Shown: positions 7,431-16,537, counted from the stretch's first letter. The stretch is 58,649 bases of DNA from Marinobacterium arenosum (GCF_019795155.1 NZ_JAILYN010000032.1:1-58649); one strand, 5' to 3'. The notes: a model not told the origin generated them from the letters alone. Numbers and translations are program-made.

Positions 7431-8390
7431 ATGAAGCATATTGCCGCGCTGGGTTTCAGCGGCTGTCAGATGCTCGATCTGGTCGGCCCGCTGCAGGTGT
7501 TCGCCAGCGCCAATCAGCAGCTTGACCGGCCCGCCTACCGGGTCGGCATCATTGCCGAACGGCCAGGTCCGCTACGTACCAACAGCGGTATGAACCTGCT
7601 GGCCGACTGGACGCTGGACGATAACCCGCCGCTGGATACCCTGCTGGTGGCCGGCGGCAGTGGCATCAGGCAGCAACTTCACAACCCAATATTAATCGAC
7701 TGGCTTCGAGGCCAGGCCAGCCAGGTGCGCCGGCTGGGATCGGTCTGTACCGGCGCCTTCCTGCTGGCGGAAGCCGGCCTGCTGGACGGCAAACGGGTGG
7801 TTACCCATTGGGGTAGCTGCCAGCGGCTGGCCTCTGACTATCCGCGGCTGGAGGTGGAGATGGATGCGCTTTATATTCGACAGCAGAACCTCTACACCTC
7901 GGCCGGCGTCACCGCCGGTATCGATCTGGCGCTGGCGCTGCTGGAGGAGGACCGGGGCCCGGCGCTGGCGGCTGCAGTTGCCCGTGAGCTGGTGGTGTTT
8001 CGTCACCGGCCCGGCGGTCAGGCCCAGTTCAGTGCTCGCGAGGAACTGCCCGGTTGCGTACCGGGACCGTTGCAGCGGGTGATCGAGCATATTCACCAGT
8101 CCCTGGAGCAACCGCTGGCGCTGGCAGATCTGGCCGAGATCGCGTCGGTCAGCGCACGTCACCTGGCACGGCTGTTCAAGCAGCAGTTGGGCCGCACCCC
8201 GGTCGAGTATATCGAGCAGCTGCGTGTCGAACGGGCCCGCGAACTGCTGGCAGAGCACCGGCTGGGACTGGAGGTGATCGCCGAGCAGTGCGGCCTGGCA
8301 TCGGCCGACAGCCTGCGGCGGCTGTTTCTGCGCCGCCTGGGAGTGACCCCGTCGGACTACCGTAAACGTTTTGCCAAGGAAGTATTTTGA
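7431..8390 (+). CDS. GlxA-family transcriptional regulator (DJ-1/PfpI domain + AraC HTH)
   Basis: This 319-residue protein has an N-terminal DJ-1/PfpI-like domain (about 1-190; GSVCTGAFLLAEAGLLDG around the nucleophile elbow). An AraC-type pair of helix-turn-helix motifs occupies about 215-315, ending in GVTPSDYRKRF. GlxA-type regulators sense small metabolites, but the ligand here is unknown. ATG 7431 has GGAG at 5-nt spacing; GTG 7425 is less likely because it overlaps that site. The stop codon overlaps the start of the MFS gene (TGATG), so the two are translationally coupled and the exporter is the probable target. Confidence 0.9.
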   Translation: MKHIAALGFSGCQMLDLVGPLQVFASANQQLDRPAYRVGIIAERPGPLRTNSGMNLLADWTLDDNPPLDTLLVAGGSGIRQQLHNPILIDWLRGQASQVRRLGSVCTGAFLLAEAGLLDGKRVVTHWGSCQRLASDYPRLEVEMDALYIRQQNLYTSAGVTAGIDLALALLEEDRGPALAAAVARELVVFRHRPGGQAQFSAREELPGCVPGPLQRVIEHIHQSLEQPLALADLAEIASVSARHLARLFKQQLGRTPVEYIEQLRVERARELLAEHRLGLEVIAEQCGLASADSLRRLFLRRLGVTPSDYRKRFAKEVF

Positions 8391-9565
8391 TGAACAGGAA
8401 CGTAATTCTACTATCGCTTTGCCAGGCATTGCTGGTCACCGGCAACATCCTGCTGGTGGCGGTCAACGCGCTGATTGGCCGGGAGCTGGCGCCATCGGCG
8501 GCGCTGATCACCCTGCCGGTGGCTTTTCAGTTTGTCGGCCTGATGGCGGCGACCATTCCCGCCTCGCTGATCATGGGCAGGATTGGCCGCCGCAACGGCT
8601 TCTACCTGGGCAACAGCATCGGTATCGCCGGTGCCCTGGTCTGCCTGCTGGCGTTGCAGCAAGCCAGTTTCTGGCTGTTCAGTGTCGGCACGCTACTGCT
8701 CGGTGTCGGTATCGGCTTCGGCACCCTGTACCGCTTTGCGGCGGTGGATGCCTGCGAGCCGGAACAGCACAGCCGGGCGATCTCGCTGGTGATGGCCGGC
8801 GGCGTATTGGCGGCGGTGCTGGGGCCGAATCTGGCGGTCTACAGCCGGCAGTGGTTCGACACCCAGCCGTTCATCGGCGCCTTCGCCGGGCTGCTGGGGC
8901 TCTACGTGCTGGCGTTGGTGCTGCTGAGCCGGATTCACTTCAATCCCGCCCCGGCCGATGCGTTGGCCGGCAGTCAGCGGCCGATGCGGGAGATTCTGGC
9001 GCAGCCGGCCTTTATCAGTGCGGTGGTGGCCGGCATGGTCAGCTACGCGGTGATGGTGCTGTTGATGACCGCCACGCCGCTGGCGATGGCCCGCTGCGGC
9101 TACAGTTTCGGCAGTGCCGCCCAGGTGATCGAGTGGCACGTGCTGGGGATGTTCGTGCCGTCGTTCTTTACCGGCAGGCTGCTGGGCCGCTTCGGTGTGC
9201 GACCGATGATGCAGCTGGGCGCGTTGCTGATGCTGCTCTGCACGGCGATCAACCTGCACGGCACTAGCGAATGGCACTTTATGCTGGCGCTGCTGCTGCT
9301 TGGCGTGGGCTGGAACTTCATGTTTATCGGTGCCACCCAACTGGTGACCCGCTGCTACCGGCCGGCCGAGAAAGCCAAGAGCCAGGCGGCCAACGAGTTC
9401 CTGGTGTTCAGCATGACCACCCTGGCCGCGTTGAGCACCGGCTGGCTGGAGTCCAGTGTCGGCTGGGCAACGATGAACGTGCTGATGGTACCGGTACTGC
9501 TGTGGGCGATGGCGGTGATCTGGTGGTTCCGCGCCGAGCCCCAGGCGGATGCTGCCGCAGCTTAA
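8390..9565 (+). CDS. MFS transporter
   Basis: This 391-residue, very hydrophobic protein has about 12 predicted membrane segments and the MFS-like loop MGRIGRRNG between the second and third. Members of this group are usually proton-driven exporters, but the substrate cannot be named. ATG 8390 lies within the TGATG overlap with the regulator gene, with AAGGAAG upstream. The coupling suggests the regulator controls the transporter in response to its substrate. Confidence 0.9.
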   Translation: MNRNVILLSLCQALLVTGNILLVAVNALIGRELAPSAALITLPVAFQFVGLMAATIPASLIMGRIGRRNGFYLGNSIGIAGALVCLLALQQASFWLFSVGTLLLGVGIGFGTLYRFAAVDACEPEQHSRAISLVMAGGVLAAVLGPNLAVYSRQWFDTQPFIGAFAGLLGLYVLALVLLSRIHFNPAPADALAGSQRPMREILAQPAFISAVVAGMVSYAVMVLLMTATPLAMARCGYSFGSAAQVIEWHVLGMFVPSFFTGRLLGRFGVRPMMQLGALLMLLCTAINLHGTSEWHFMLALLLLGVGWNFMFIGATQLVTRCYRPAEKAKSQAANEFLVFSMTTLAALSTGWLESSVGWATMNVLMVPVLLWAMAVIWWFRAEPQADAAAA

Positions 9566-9614
9566 CGTTTTTCTTTTTCTTAATAAGTCAGGACGAACTT
9601 TACCGGCTAGTTTC

Positions 9615-9650
9615 GTAGGTGGGCGCTGAGCGTAGCGAAGCCCAACCTAC
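9615..9650. repeat. Imperfect palindrome (GTAGGTTGGG class)
   Basis: GTAGGTGGGCGCTGAGCG and CGAAGCCCAACCTAC form an imperfect hairpin between the MFS and cupin genes. This is a common REP-type intergenic sequence. No T run follows, so it is not a classical terminator. Confidence 0.6.
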
Positions 9651-9684
9651 CGGTTCTACTACTTGATACCAAAAGAGCAAACTG

Positions 9685-9996
9685 ATGAAAGTAATCAACG
9701 GCAAGGCCTTTACCGCCGAACGGGCCTGGGGTGCCCTCGATATCGCCAATATGGACGGCATCACCACCCGGCTGCACTGGACCGACCAGCCCTACCAATG
9801 GCATATCAACGATGGCGAAGAGGTATTTGTAGTGCTGGATGGCCGGGTTGAGATGCGCTACCGGCAGGCGGGCATCGAAACGTCGGTGATGCTTGAGAGC
9901 GGCGATATCTTCTTCGCCTCGACCGGCACCGAGCATGTCGCCCACCCGCAGGGCGAGGCCCGGGTGTTGGTGGTGGAGAAAGAGGGGAGTGTATAG
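9685..9996 (+). CDS. Small cupin-domain protein
   Basis: This 103-residue single-domain protein fits a beta-barrel cupin. The first motif is visible as QWHINDGEEVFVVLDG and the second as SGDIFFASTGTEHVAHP. The usual HxH pair in motif 1 is reduced to one His, with the Glu kept, so metal binding is uncertain. Function is unknown; small cupins of this type are often sugar-isomerase-like or sensor proteins. It stands alone with its own short upstream region. Confidence 0.82.
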   Translation: MKVINGKAFTAERAWGALDIANMDGITTRLHWTDQPYQWHINDGEEVFVVLDGRVEMRYRQAGIETSVMLESGDIFFASTGTEHVAHPQGEARVLVVEKEGSV

Positions 9997-10097
9997 CGGG
10001 CAGATCTGCCCGCCTTGAGTTCATGATCGTGGTAGGTAAACTGGCCGTCTTCGAGCGGTCCTTACAAGGGGGCGGATCTTGCTGCATCGATGGGTAA

Positions 10098-10232
10098 TGC
10101 CGGTCGCGGCTGAAGTCCCTCCTACAACGTAGAGCCCTGTAGCAGCGGGCTCTGACCGCGACAGGGTTGGCCTAGTTCGAGGATGTCGCCCTCGGTACCC
10201 AAGGGGCATACCAAGCGGGCTGCTACGAAGCA
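10098..10232. repeat. REP-type palindromic unit (shared with 1-660 and 17.0 kb)
   Basis: The stretch 9997-10317 has no gene. It holds a TCGCGGCTGAAGTCCCTCC arm, then GTAGCAGCGGGCTCTGACCG (10140), then GGTACCCAAGGGGCATACC leading into GCTGCTAC (to 10229). The segment 10140-10229 is the reverse-complement counterpart of one 102-bp unit at 17061-17162. Its outer arms are GTAGCAGCGGGC and GCCCGCTGCTAC-like sequence. Confidence 0.8.
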
Positions 10233-10317
10233 CAAAATCTCGCGATCTTGGTTTTACCGCAACAATTATCGATGACCTCAAGCTGTTAACTCCGACCTGT
10301 ATACTGTTAACTTCCTC

Positions 10318-11166
10318 ATGAAAATCATCCTCAGCCGCAAAGGCTTCGACTCCAGCGCCGGCGGCATCCCCAGTCCGGTCCTGCCGGATGGCCGCTTACT
10401 GCCGCTGCCGATTCCGCAGGCGGACGGGCCGGTGCGCTTTTCCGAGTTGCGTCATGCGGGCCAGACCCTGTCCAGCCTGATCAAGCAGCTGGGCGGCAAG
10501 CAGTGGCGCGGCGGCTGCCACCTGGACCCGGACCTCGTTCCGACACTGCTGGAGCGTCCCGCCGGTTGGCTGCCGAGCTTCGGCCAGAGCGGTGCGGCCC
10601 AGCGCCATCTGGAGCAGGAGCGGGTCGCGCAGGGCGATCTGTTCCTGTTCTTCGGCTGGTTCCGCCAGGCGGAGTGCTACCGTGGCAGATGGCGCTTCGT
10701 CAGCGGCGCGCCGGACCTGCACCTGCTGTACGGCTGGTTGCAGGTCGGCGAGATCTGTTCGGTGGACAGCAATCTGGCGCAGCGCTACCCGGCGTTGGTC
10801 CGGCATCCGCATCTGAACAAGCGCTACCCGTTTAACACCCTCTATCTGCCAACCGAGCGATTGAGTCTGTTCGGCCGTCCAACCGAACTGCCCGGTGCCG
10901 GCCAGTTCGAGCGATTACGCGAGTCACATCGGCTGACCTGGCCGGGCGAGAACCGCTCCACCTGGCGGCTGCCGGACTGCTTCGCGCCGCAGAACTGCCA
11001 CCGGGTACTGAGCTACCACCGCCAGCCCTGGCGTTGGCAGGCCCGTGATGATGGCTTGCAGTTGCAGGCGGCCTATCGCGGCCAGGAGTTCGTGGTCGAA
11101 AGCGATGACCTGAGCGGTGTGCAGGCCTGGCTGGCTACGCTGGGGTTAGCCGACGGAGTGTCCTGA
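10318..11166 (+). CDS. Nmad3 (nucleotide modification associated domain 3) protein
   Basis: The N-terminus MKIILSRKGFDSSAGGIPSP and the segment HLDPDL match what I know of the Nmad3 family. That family was named from its association with predicted DNA base-modification systems; its biochemistry is not established. The protein is 282 residues, full length, with no membrane segment. Here it has no phage, restriction or DNA-modification neighbours: repeats lie upstream and a convergent DMT transporter gene downstream. The family call rests on recalled sequence signature, not a search. The role in this genome is unknown. Confidence 0.7.
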   Translation: MKIILSRKGFDSSAGGIPSPVLPDGRLLPLPIPQADGPVRFSELRHAGQTLSSLIKQLGGKQWRGGCHLDPDLVPTLLERPAGWLPSFGQSGAAQRHLEQERVAQGDLFLFFGWFRQAECYRGRWRFVSGAPDLHLLYGWLQVGEICSVDSNLAQRYPALVRHPHLNKRYPFNTLYLPTERLSLFGRPTELPGAGQFERLRESHRLTWPGENRSTWRLPDCFAPQNCHRVLSYHRQPWRWQARDDGLQLQAAYRGQEFVVESDDLSGVQAWLATLGLADGVS

Positions 11167-11175
11167 GCGCCGGCC

Positions 11176-12033
11176 TCAGTCGCGGTCGGCCAGCATGATC
11201 GAGGCGATGCCGCCGCCGATCACCAGCAGGATGCCGAGCAGGGTCAGCAGGTTGGGTATCTGGTCCCAGAACAGCCAGCCCCAGAAACCGGTGAAGGCCA
11301 CTCCGCTGTAACTCAATGGTGAGATCACCGAGGCGCGGGCGAAGCGGTAGGCCTGGGTGTAGAGCCACATCACCAGCCAGATCGACAGCCCAATCGCCAG
11401 CATCGGTAACCAGGCGGCAGTCGGTATCGGCTGCCACTGGCTCAACGCCGGCGGCAACGCTGCCAGAGTGGAGATCAGGAAATAGTAGAACAGGATCCGG
11501 TTGGTCGGCTCGCTGCGGGTCAGTACCCGGGTGGTGACGATCGAGCCGGCCAGCGAGATCGCCGAGCCGAAACCGACCAGGTGCCAGAAACTCAGTTTAC
11601 CCTCGTCCGGCTGCAGGATCAGCGCGATGCCGGCGAAGCCGGCCAGCAGTGGCAGCCAGCGCAGCCAGGAGAGCCGGATGCCGAGCCAGCAGAGCAGCCA
11701 GAGCGGCACGCACAGCGGCGCGGCGTTACGTAGCAGGGCGGCATCGACCAGCGGGATATGCTCGATCGCCAGGTAGTAGGTGTAGAAGCAGGCCCAGCCG
11801 GACAGGCCGCGCACCAGATGCAGCCAGGGCCGCTCGGTGCGGATCGCCGTGAGCCCCTTGCGAAACAGCCAGGGTAGCATCACCGCCAGGCTGATGGCGT
11901 ACTGGACGACGACGATGATCTCGATGCTGACCATCGCCGAGGTGTACTTGATCAGGGCCGCGGTGACGCTCATCGCCAGCGCGGTGGCCAGCGCCAGGGT
12001 CACGCCCAGTGCCAGGTTCTGCTGTTGCTCCAA
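11176..12033 (-). CDS. EamA/DMT-superfamily transporter
   Basis: This 285-residue protein has about ten hydrophobic segments in two EamA-like halves (roughly 10-140 and 150-280), typical of drug/metabolite exporters. The start is TTG 12033, because no ATG lies before the first membrane segment; AAGGA upstream is a weak ribosome site. It converges on the Nmad3 gene with only 9 bp between stop codons. The substrate is unknown. Confidence 0.85.
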   Translation of the reverse strand: MEQQQNLALGVTLALATALAMSVTAALIKYTSAMVSIEIIVVVQYAISLAVMLPWLFRKGLTAIRTERPWLHLVRGLSGWACFYTYYLAIEHIPLVDAALLRNAAPLCVPLWLLCWLGIRLSWLRWLPLLAGFAGIALILQPDEGKLSFWHLVGFGSAISLAGSIVTTRVLTRSEPTNRILFYYFLISTLAALPPALSQWQPIPTAAWLPMLAIGLSIWLVMWLYTQAYRFARASVISPLSYSGVAFTGFWGWLFWDQIPNLLTLLGILLVIGGGIASIMLADRD

Positions 12034-12172
12034 CTTTGTCTCGGTCCTTTCCTGTCCTTGTATTACAATGGCTTAGGAACTTGCTCACAGGTTCCTTTGC
12101 CGGTGGGTAAGCGGTGGTGGGCCCGCCGGCGCGGCGATTATATCCGTTCGGCTTGGCCACTGCCGGGAAAAA

Positions 12173-12889
12173 ATGATGGACGCCTTAACCCCGTTTCTGG
12201 TTTCGAACTGGCTCAACTTGCTGGCGCTGGTCTGGTTCCTGTTCTGTTTCAAGGGCTATATGAACTACGCCCGCAAGCAGAGCTACAGCCATACCTGCCT
12301 GGCCAGTGTGCTGCACCTCTACCGGACCGAGTGGATGCGGCGCATGCTGGATCGCGAGATGCGGATCGCCGATGCCACGGTGATTGCCAACCTGGAGCGC
12401 AGCGTGTCGTTCTTCGCCTCCACCACCATGCTGATCCTGGCCGGCCTGATGACCGTGCTGGGCTCCACCGAGCAAGCAATCAATATCATCGACGATATCC
12501 CGTTCGCCTATCCGGCGACACGCCAGGAGTGGGAGTTGAAGATCCTGCTGCTGATCGCGTTGTTCGTCTACGCCTTCTTCAAGTTCACCTGGAGTCTGCG
12601 CCAGTACGGCTTCGTATCGGTGATGGTCGGCGGCGCGCCGACCCCGGCCGAGCAGCCCTCCGAGCAGGAGCTGCAGGCCCACGCCGCCCGGATCGCCAAG
12701 ATGACCTCGATGGCGGCCAATAACTTCAATATCGGCCTGCGTACCTACTATTTCGCGATGGCGGTGCTGGGCTGGTTTATCAACCCCTGGATCTTCATGG
12801 CACTGTCGTTCGGCGTGGTGTTCGTGCTGTACCGCCGTGAGTTCAAGTCTTCGACCCTGAAGACGCTGATGATGAGTGATGGCCAATGA
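12173..12889 (+). CDS. DUF599 family membrane protein
   Basis: This 238-residue protein starts with a membrane segment (NWLNLLALVWFLFCFKGYM). It has further segments near 80-100, 125-145 and 195-225, and a conserved RTEWMRRMLDREMRIADATV stretch. This matches the DUF599 family, whose function is unknown. Two adjacent ATGs (12173, 12176) are equally possible. It is the first gene of a tight operon: its stop overlaps the next start (ATGA at 12886). Confidence 0.85.
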   Translation: MMDALTPFLVSNWLNLLALVWFLFCFKGYMNYARKQSYSHTCLASVLHLYRTEWMRRMLDREMRIADATVIANLERSVSFFASTTMLILAGLMTVLGSTEQAINIIDDIPFAYPATRQEWELKILLLIALFVYAFFKFTWSLRQYGFVSVMVGGAPTPAEQPSEQELQAHAARIAKMTSMAANNFNIGLRTYYFAMAVLGWFINPWIFMALSFGVVFVLYRREFKSSTLKTLMMSDGQ

Positions 12890-13368
12890 CCTTGAGCAAC
12901 GAACAACTGCAGGGCCGCTGCGAGCGTTTCCTGAGCGCCCAGCCACATATGCGGCTGCTCGGCCTGCGGGTGGTCGCCGCCCAGCCCTACCGGGTGACCA
13001 TCGAGCTGCCGGTGCAGGAGCGGCTGTACAGCTGCGAGGTAAACACCTACCTGCACGGCGGGGTGCTGACCACCATGGTGGACCACGCCAGCAGCGCCGC
13101 CACTCTGTGCGCGCTGGAGGCGTTCGAGCTCTGCCCGACGCTGGACCTGCGTATCGACCATATGGCGCGACCGCGCCAGGACCAGCCGCTGCGGGTCGAC
13201 GCCGAGTGCTACCGGGTCACCAACAGCGTGCTGTTCACCCGCGCCACGCTCTACCAGCAGGATCGTACCGACCGACCGGTGGCTTACGCCATCGCCACCT
13301 TCATGCGGCCCGGCGCCGGCCATACCGATCCGGATTTCAAGGCGCTGATCGAAGGAGAGGCACCATGA
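12886..13368 (+). CDS. PaaI-like hotdog-fold thioesterase, first copy
   Basis: This 160-residue protein has the hotdog-fold signature YLHGGVLTTMVDHASSAA near residues 55-75. This is the HGG loop and helix that hold the acyl-CoA and the acidic catalytic residue in PaaI/YdiI-type thioesterases. It would hydrolyse an acyl-CoA in the cytoplasm; the substrate is unknown. ATGA overlaps tie it to the DUF599 gene before and a second hotdog gene after it. The side-by-side pair suggests a heteromeric enzyme or two related activities. Confidence 0.88.
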   Translation: MTLSNEQLQGRCERFLSAQPHMRLLGLRVVAAQPYRVTIELPVQERLYSCEVNTYLHGGVLTTMVDHASSAATLCALEAFELCPTLDLRIDHMARPRQDQPLRVDAECYRVTNSVLFTRATLYQQDRTDRPVAYAIATFMRPGAGHTDPDFKALIEGEAP

Positions 13369-13808
13369 CCGAACCCTTGAACGATGTTTTGCGCCAGGCG
13401 CACGAGCAGGGCGAGTACCAGCCGCTGATCGACCTGATCCCCTATGCCCGCATCATCGGCGTGCGCTGCGAGCGGCTCGGTGACGAGATGATCTTCCGGC
13501 TGCCGTTCAACGGCGACAATATCGGCAACCCGACCATCCCGGCGCTGCATGGCGGGGTGATCGCCTCCTTTCTGGAGCTGACCGCGGTGTTTCAGCTGAT
13601 GCTGCAGCAACAGGCGCCAACGCTGCCGAAGATCATCGATTTCTCGGTCGACTATATGCGCGCCGGCTTGGCCAAGGACACCTACGCAATGTGCGAAGTG
13701 GCTCGCCAGGGCCGCCGGGTGGCGAACTGCTCGGTGACCGCCTGGCAGGGCCGCAAACGTGAACCGATCGCCACCGCCCGGGCCCACTTCCTGCTCGGCA
13801 ACGGTTGA
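13365..13808 (+). CDS. PaaI-like hotdog-fold thioesterase, second copy
   Basis: This 147-residue protein begins MTEPLNDVLRQAHEQGEY at ATG 13365. The start overlaps the stop of the previous gene (ATGA), with GGAGAGG upstream. The hotdog signature PALHGGVIASFLELTAVFQ lies near residue 60, with Glu in the catalytic helix where the first copy has Asp. The reading frame is open further upstream and would wrongly give a 310-residue protein; the real start is the internal ATG. Paralogous to its neighbour, it probably pairs with it. Substrate is unknown. Confidence 0.87.
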   Translation: MTEPLNDVLRQAHEQGEYQPLIDLIPYARIIGVRCERLGDEMIFRLPFNGDNIGNPTIPALHGGVIASFLELTAVFQLMLQQQAPTLPKIIDFSVDYMRAGLAKDTYAMCEVARQGRRVANCSVTAWQGRKREPIATARAHFLLGNG

Positions 13809-13833
13809 TTCGAAAAGGAATTTTGCTTGCGCT

Positions 13834-13861
13834 CTTGAAATCCCGCTGACGGTCCCCATCT
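13834..13861 (+). promoter_or_regulatory. Sigma-32 (RpoH) heat-shock promoter of htpG
   Basis: CTTGAAA (13834-13840), a 13-bp spacer and CCCCATCT (13854-13861) match the sigma-32 consensus at nearly every position. It lies about 110 bp before htpG, a classic RpoH target, and predicts a 5' leader of about 100 nt. Confidence 0.85.
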
Positions 13862-13971
13862 CTGTGAACAGCTAACCCAAACATAGAAGCCCAGCGGATC
13901 TGGCCCGATCACCACGATCGGCCAGCTCCGAAGCTTCCAGTAACACAGACAGAGTTAGGGACTGATCACCT

Positions 13972-15891
13972 ATGACGACCGAAACCCGTAAAGAAACCCA
14001 CGGCTTTCAGACCGAAGTCAAACAACTGCTGCAGCTGATGATCCACTCCTTGTACTCCAACAAGGAGATCTTCCTGCGTGAACTGATCTCGAACGCCTCC
14101 GACGCGGCCGAAAAACTGCGCTTCGCTGCGCTGTCCGATGGCAGCCTTTACGAGAATGACGGCGACCTGCGGATCCGCGTCAGTTTCGATAAGGACGCCA
14201 AGACTCTGACCGTCGAAGATAACGGTATCGGTATGACCCGCGATGATGTGGTCGAACACCTCGGCACCATCGCCAAGTCCGGCACCGCCCAGTTCCTGGC
14301 CAGCCTGACCGGCGACCAGACCAAGGACAGCCAGCTGATCGGTCAGTTCGGCGTCGGCTTCTACTCATCGTTCATCGTCGCCGACAAGGTCGAAGTGTTT
14401 ACCCGCAAGGCGGGCGTCGATGCCGCTGACGGGGTGCACTGGGTATCCGAGGGTGAGGGCGAGTTCGAAGTTGCCACCATCGATAAAGCTGAGCGCGGTA
14501 CCCGTATCGTGCTGCACCTGAAAGAGGGTGAAGAGCAGTTCGCCGACGGCTGGAAACTGCGCCAGCTGGTCCGCCAGTACTCCGACCACATCTCCATCCC
14601 GGTGGTGATGCAGAAAGAGGAGCTGGGTGGCGATGACGAGGAGACCAAGGAGGCTGCCGACAAGGCGCCGGAAGAGGAAACCGTCAACAGCGCTACCGCC
14701 CTGTGGACTCGCAACAAGGGCGAGATCAAGGACGAGGAGTATCAGGAGTTCTACAAGCATATCTCCCACGACTTCTCCGATGCGCTGAGCTGGGCCCACA
14801 ACCGGGTTGAAGGCAACCTGGAGTACACCAGCCTGCTGTACCTGCCGGAGCGGGCGCCGTTCGACCTCTGGAACCGCGAAGCGCCGAAGGGGCTGAAGCT
14901 GTACATCCAGCGGGTGTTCATCATGGACCAGGCGGACCAGTTCCTGCCGATCTATCTGCGTTTCATCAAGGGGGTGGTGGACTCCAACAACCTGTCGCTG
15001 AACGTTTCCCGCGAGATCCTGCAGCAGGATGCCAACGTCGACAAGTTGCGCAGCGCGCTGACCAAGCGGGTGCTGGACATGCTGGCCAAGCTGGCCAAGA
15101 ACGACGCTGAAAAGTACCAGACCTTCTGGAAGGAGTTCGGTCAGGTGCTGAAGGAAGGTCCGGCGGAAGACCACGCCAACCGTGACAAGGTGATGAAGCT
15201 GCTGCGCTTCGCGTCCACCCACACCGACAGCGCCGAGCAGACGGTCTCGCTGGAAGACTACATCTCCCGCATGAAGGAAGGCCAGGACAAGATCTACTAC
15301 GTGGTGGCCGATTCCCACAACACCGCCAAGAGCAGCCCGCACCTGGAGATCTTCCGTAAGAAAGGGATTGAGGTACTGCTGCTGTCCGACCGGATCGACG
15401 AGTGGATGATGAGCCAGCTGTTCGACTTCGACGGCAAGTCGTTCCAGGATGTCGTCAAGGGCGAGCTGAACCTGGGCGAGACCGAGTCCGAGGAGGAGAA
15501 GAAGGAGCAGGAAGCGGCCGCCAAGGAGCTGGAAGGGCTGGTCGAGCGTCTTAACGGCGCGCTGAAGGAGAAGGTCTCCGAGGTGCGGGTGACCCACCGT
15601 CTGACCGACTCGCCGGCTTGCCTGGTGATCGGTGCCTACGACATGGGCGCCCAGATGCGCAAGATCATGGAGGCGGCCGGTCAGGCGGTACCGGACAGCA
15701 AGCCGATCTTCGAGATCAACCCGCAGCATCCGCTGATCAGCAAGCTGGATCAGGAAGCCGATGAAGACCGCTTCGCCGACCTGGCGCTGGTGATCTTCGA
15801 ACAGGCCGGCCTGGCCGCCGGTGACCAGCTGGACGACCCGGCGGCTTACGTGTCCCGACTCAACAAGCTGTTGCTGGAACTGAGCCAGTAA
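13972..15891 (+). CDS. htpG: Molecular chaperone HtpG (bacterial Hsp90)
   Basis: The 639-residue protein is full length for bacterial Hsp90. The GHKL ATPase domain opens with [20 protein letters not shown] and contains [16 protein letters not shown] and [11 protein letters not shown], which bind ATP. The middle domain has the [10 protein letters not shown] catalytic-loop segment, and the C-terminal dimerisation domain follows. It remodels client proteins in the cytoplasm. A sigma-32 type promoter precedes it and a rho-independent terminator follows, so it is a single-gene heat-shock unit. Confidence 0.98.
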   Translation: MTTETRKETHGFQTEVKQLLQLMIHSLYSNKEIFLRELISNASDAAEKLRFAALSDGSLYENDGDLRIRVSFDKDAKTLTVEDNGIGMTRDDVVEHLGTIAKSGTAQFLASLTGDQTKDSQLIGQFGVGFYSSFIVADKVEVFTRKAGVDAADGVHWVSEGEGEFEVATIDKAERGTRIVLHLKEGEEQFADGWKLRQLVRQYSDHISIPVVMQKEELGGDDEETKEAADKAPEEETVNSATALWTRNKGEIKDEEYQEFYKHISHDFSDALSWAHNRVEGNLEYTSLLYLPERAPFDLWNREAPKGLKLYIQRVFIMDQADQFLPIYLRFIKGVVDSNNLSLNVSREILQQDANVDKLRSALTKRVLDMLAKLAKNDAEKYQTFWKEFGQVLKEGPAEDHANRDKVMKLLRFASTHTDSAEQTVSLEDYISRMKEGQDKIYYVVADSHNTAKSSPHLEIFRKKGIEVLLLSDRIDEWMMSQLFDFDGKSFQDVVKGELNLGETESEEEKKEQEAAAKELEGLVERLNGALKEKVSEVRVTHRLTDSPACLVIGAYDMGAQMRKIMEAAGQAVPDSKPIFEINPQHPLISKLDQEADEDRFADLALVIFEQAGLAAGDQLDDPAAYVSRLNKLLLELSQ

Positions 15892-15914
15892 GCCGGCCAT
15901 TAAACCACGCTTCG

Positions 15915-15942
15915 AAAAGGGTCGCATTAGCGGCCCTTTTTC
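15915..15942 (+). terminator. Rho-independent terminator of htpG
   Basis: The stem AAAAGGGTCGC/GCGGCCCTTTT (one G-U pair) with a 4-nt loop is followed by TTTC, 24 bp past the htpG stop codon. Confidence 0.8.
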
Positions 15943-16030
15943 GTTGTCGGCGCTCGAATGCTGACCGGTATCAACAGCTGCCGTGGGCATCTGTGCTGAA
16001 CTGTCCGCAGAATCAATGAGGAGAGTGAGA

Positions 16031-16339
16031 ATGCAACGGATGATCGGAATGACGGCTGGCCTGGCGGCGTTGGTACTGCTGTCGGCCAGTGCTCAGGCGA
16101 TGGATGCCGAGGCGGTGTTCAAGGGCCATTGCGAGGCCTGCCATACGGCTGGGCTGGGCGGAGCGCCGAAGCCGGGTGACAAGGCTGCCTGGGCGCCGCG
16201 CCTGGCCAAAGGCCTGGACGCACTGACCCAGACGGTACTGACCGGCAAAGGCGCAATGCCGCCGAAAGGGACCTGCATGAACTGCGACGAAGGCCAGATC
16301 AAGGCGGCGGTGCAACTGTTCGTCGATCGGGCGCAGTAA
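16031..16339 (+). CDS. Cytochrome c5-like periplasmic c-type cytochrome
   Basis: This 102-residue precursor has a signal peptide (about 1-23, ending SASAQA). One haem site CEACH lies at 34-38, and Met75 in GAMPPKG is a likely axial ligand. A second Cys pair CMNC (81-84) gives the disulfide found in cytochrome c5 proteins. It would carry electrons in the periplasm, possibly to an oxidase such as the cbb3 enzyme encoded near 46-49 kb (inference). ATG 16031 follows AGGAGAG; earlier ATGs would spoil the signal peptide. Its own terminator follows. Confidence 0.92.
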   Translation: MQRMIGMTAGLAALVLLSASAQAMDAEAVFKGHCEACHTAGLGGAPKPGDKAAWAPRLAKGLDALTQTVLTGKGAMPPKGTCMNCDEGQIKAAVQLFVDRAQ

Positions 16340-16361
16340 ACGGTTATCCGGCCCGCCAGTA

Positions 16362-16385
16362 AGCCGCGTCAATCGCGGCTTTTTT
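16362..16385 (+). terminator. Rho-independent terminator of the c5-like cytochrome gene
   Basis: A perfect 7-bp stem AGCCGCG/CGCGGCT with loop TCAAT is followed by TTTTTG, 22 bp after the stop codon. Confidence 0.85.
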
Positions 16386-16508
16386 GTGCCTGTTCGTCAG
16401 CGGTGGGCAGGTGGCTTTGCGGCCGATCAGCAGCTGTAGCCAACCAGGGAAGAGCTGATTAAAAATTAGCTAACATATTGAAAAGACAAATTTTTTGCAA
16501 AGAAGGGC

Positions 16509-16537
16509 TTGACCGCTCTGAAACATATCTTTAATAT
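16509..16537 (+). promoter_or_regulatory. Sigma-70 promoter of the tRNA-Glu/tRNA-Gly unit
   Basis: TTGACC (16509-16514) and TAATAT (16532-16537) are separated by exactly 17 bp, with an AT-rich stretch upstream (UP-like) and a GC-rich discriminator (GCTCCCG) after it. This is the form of strong, stringently controlled tRNA promoters. tRNA-Glu begins 32 bp past the -10. Confidence 0.8.

Noticed and set aside
12876-13364. Upstream part of a 310-codon plus-strand ORF
   Set aside because: This is the wrong frame of the first hotdog gene; only the part from ATG 13365 is a real gene.
14365-15990. 541-codon ORF on the minus strand
   Set aside because: Antisense shadow of htpG; repetitive Leu/Gln/Val/His translation typical of the complement of a GC-rich gene.
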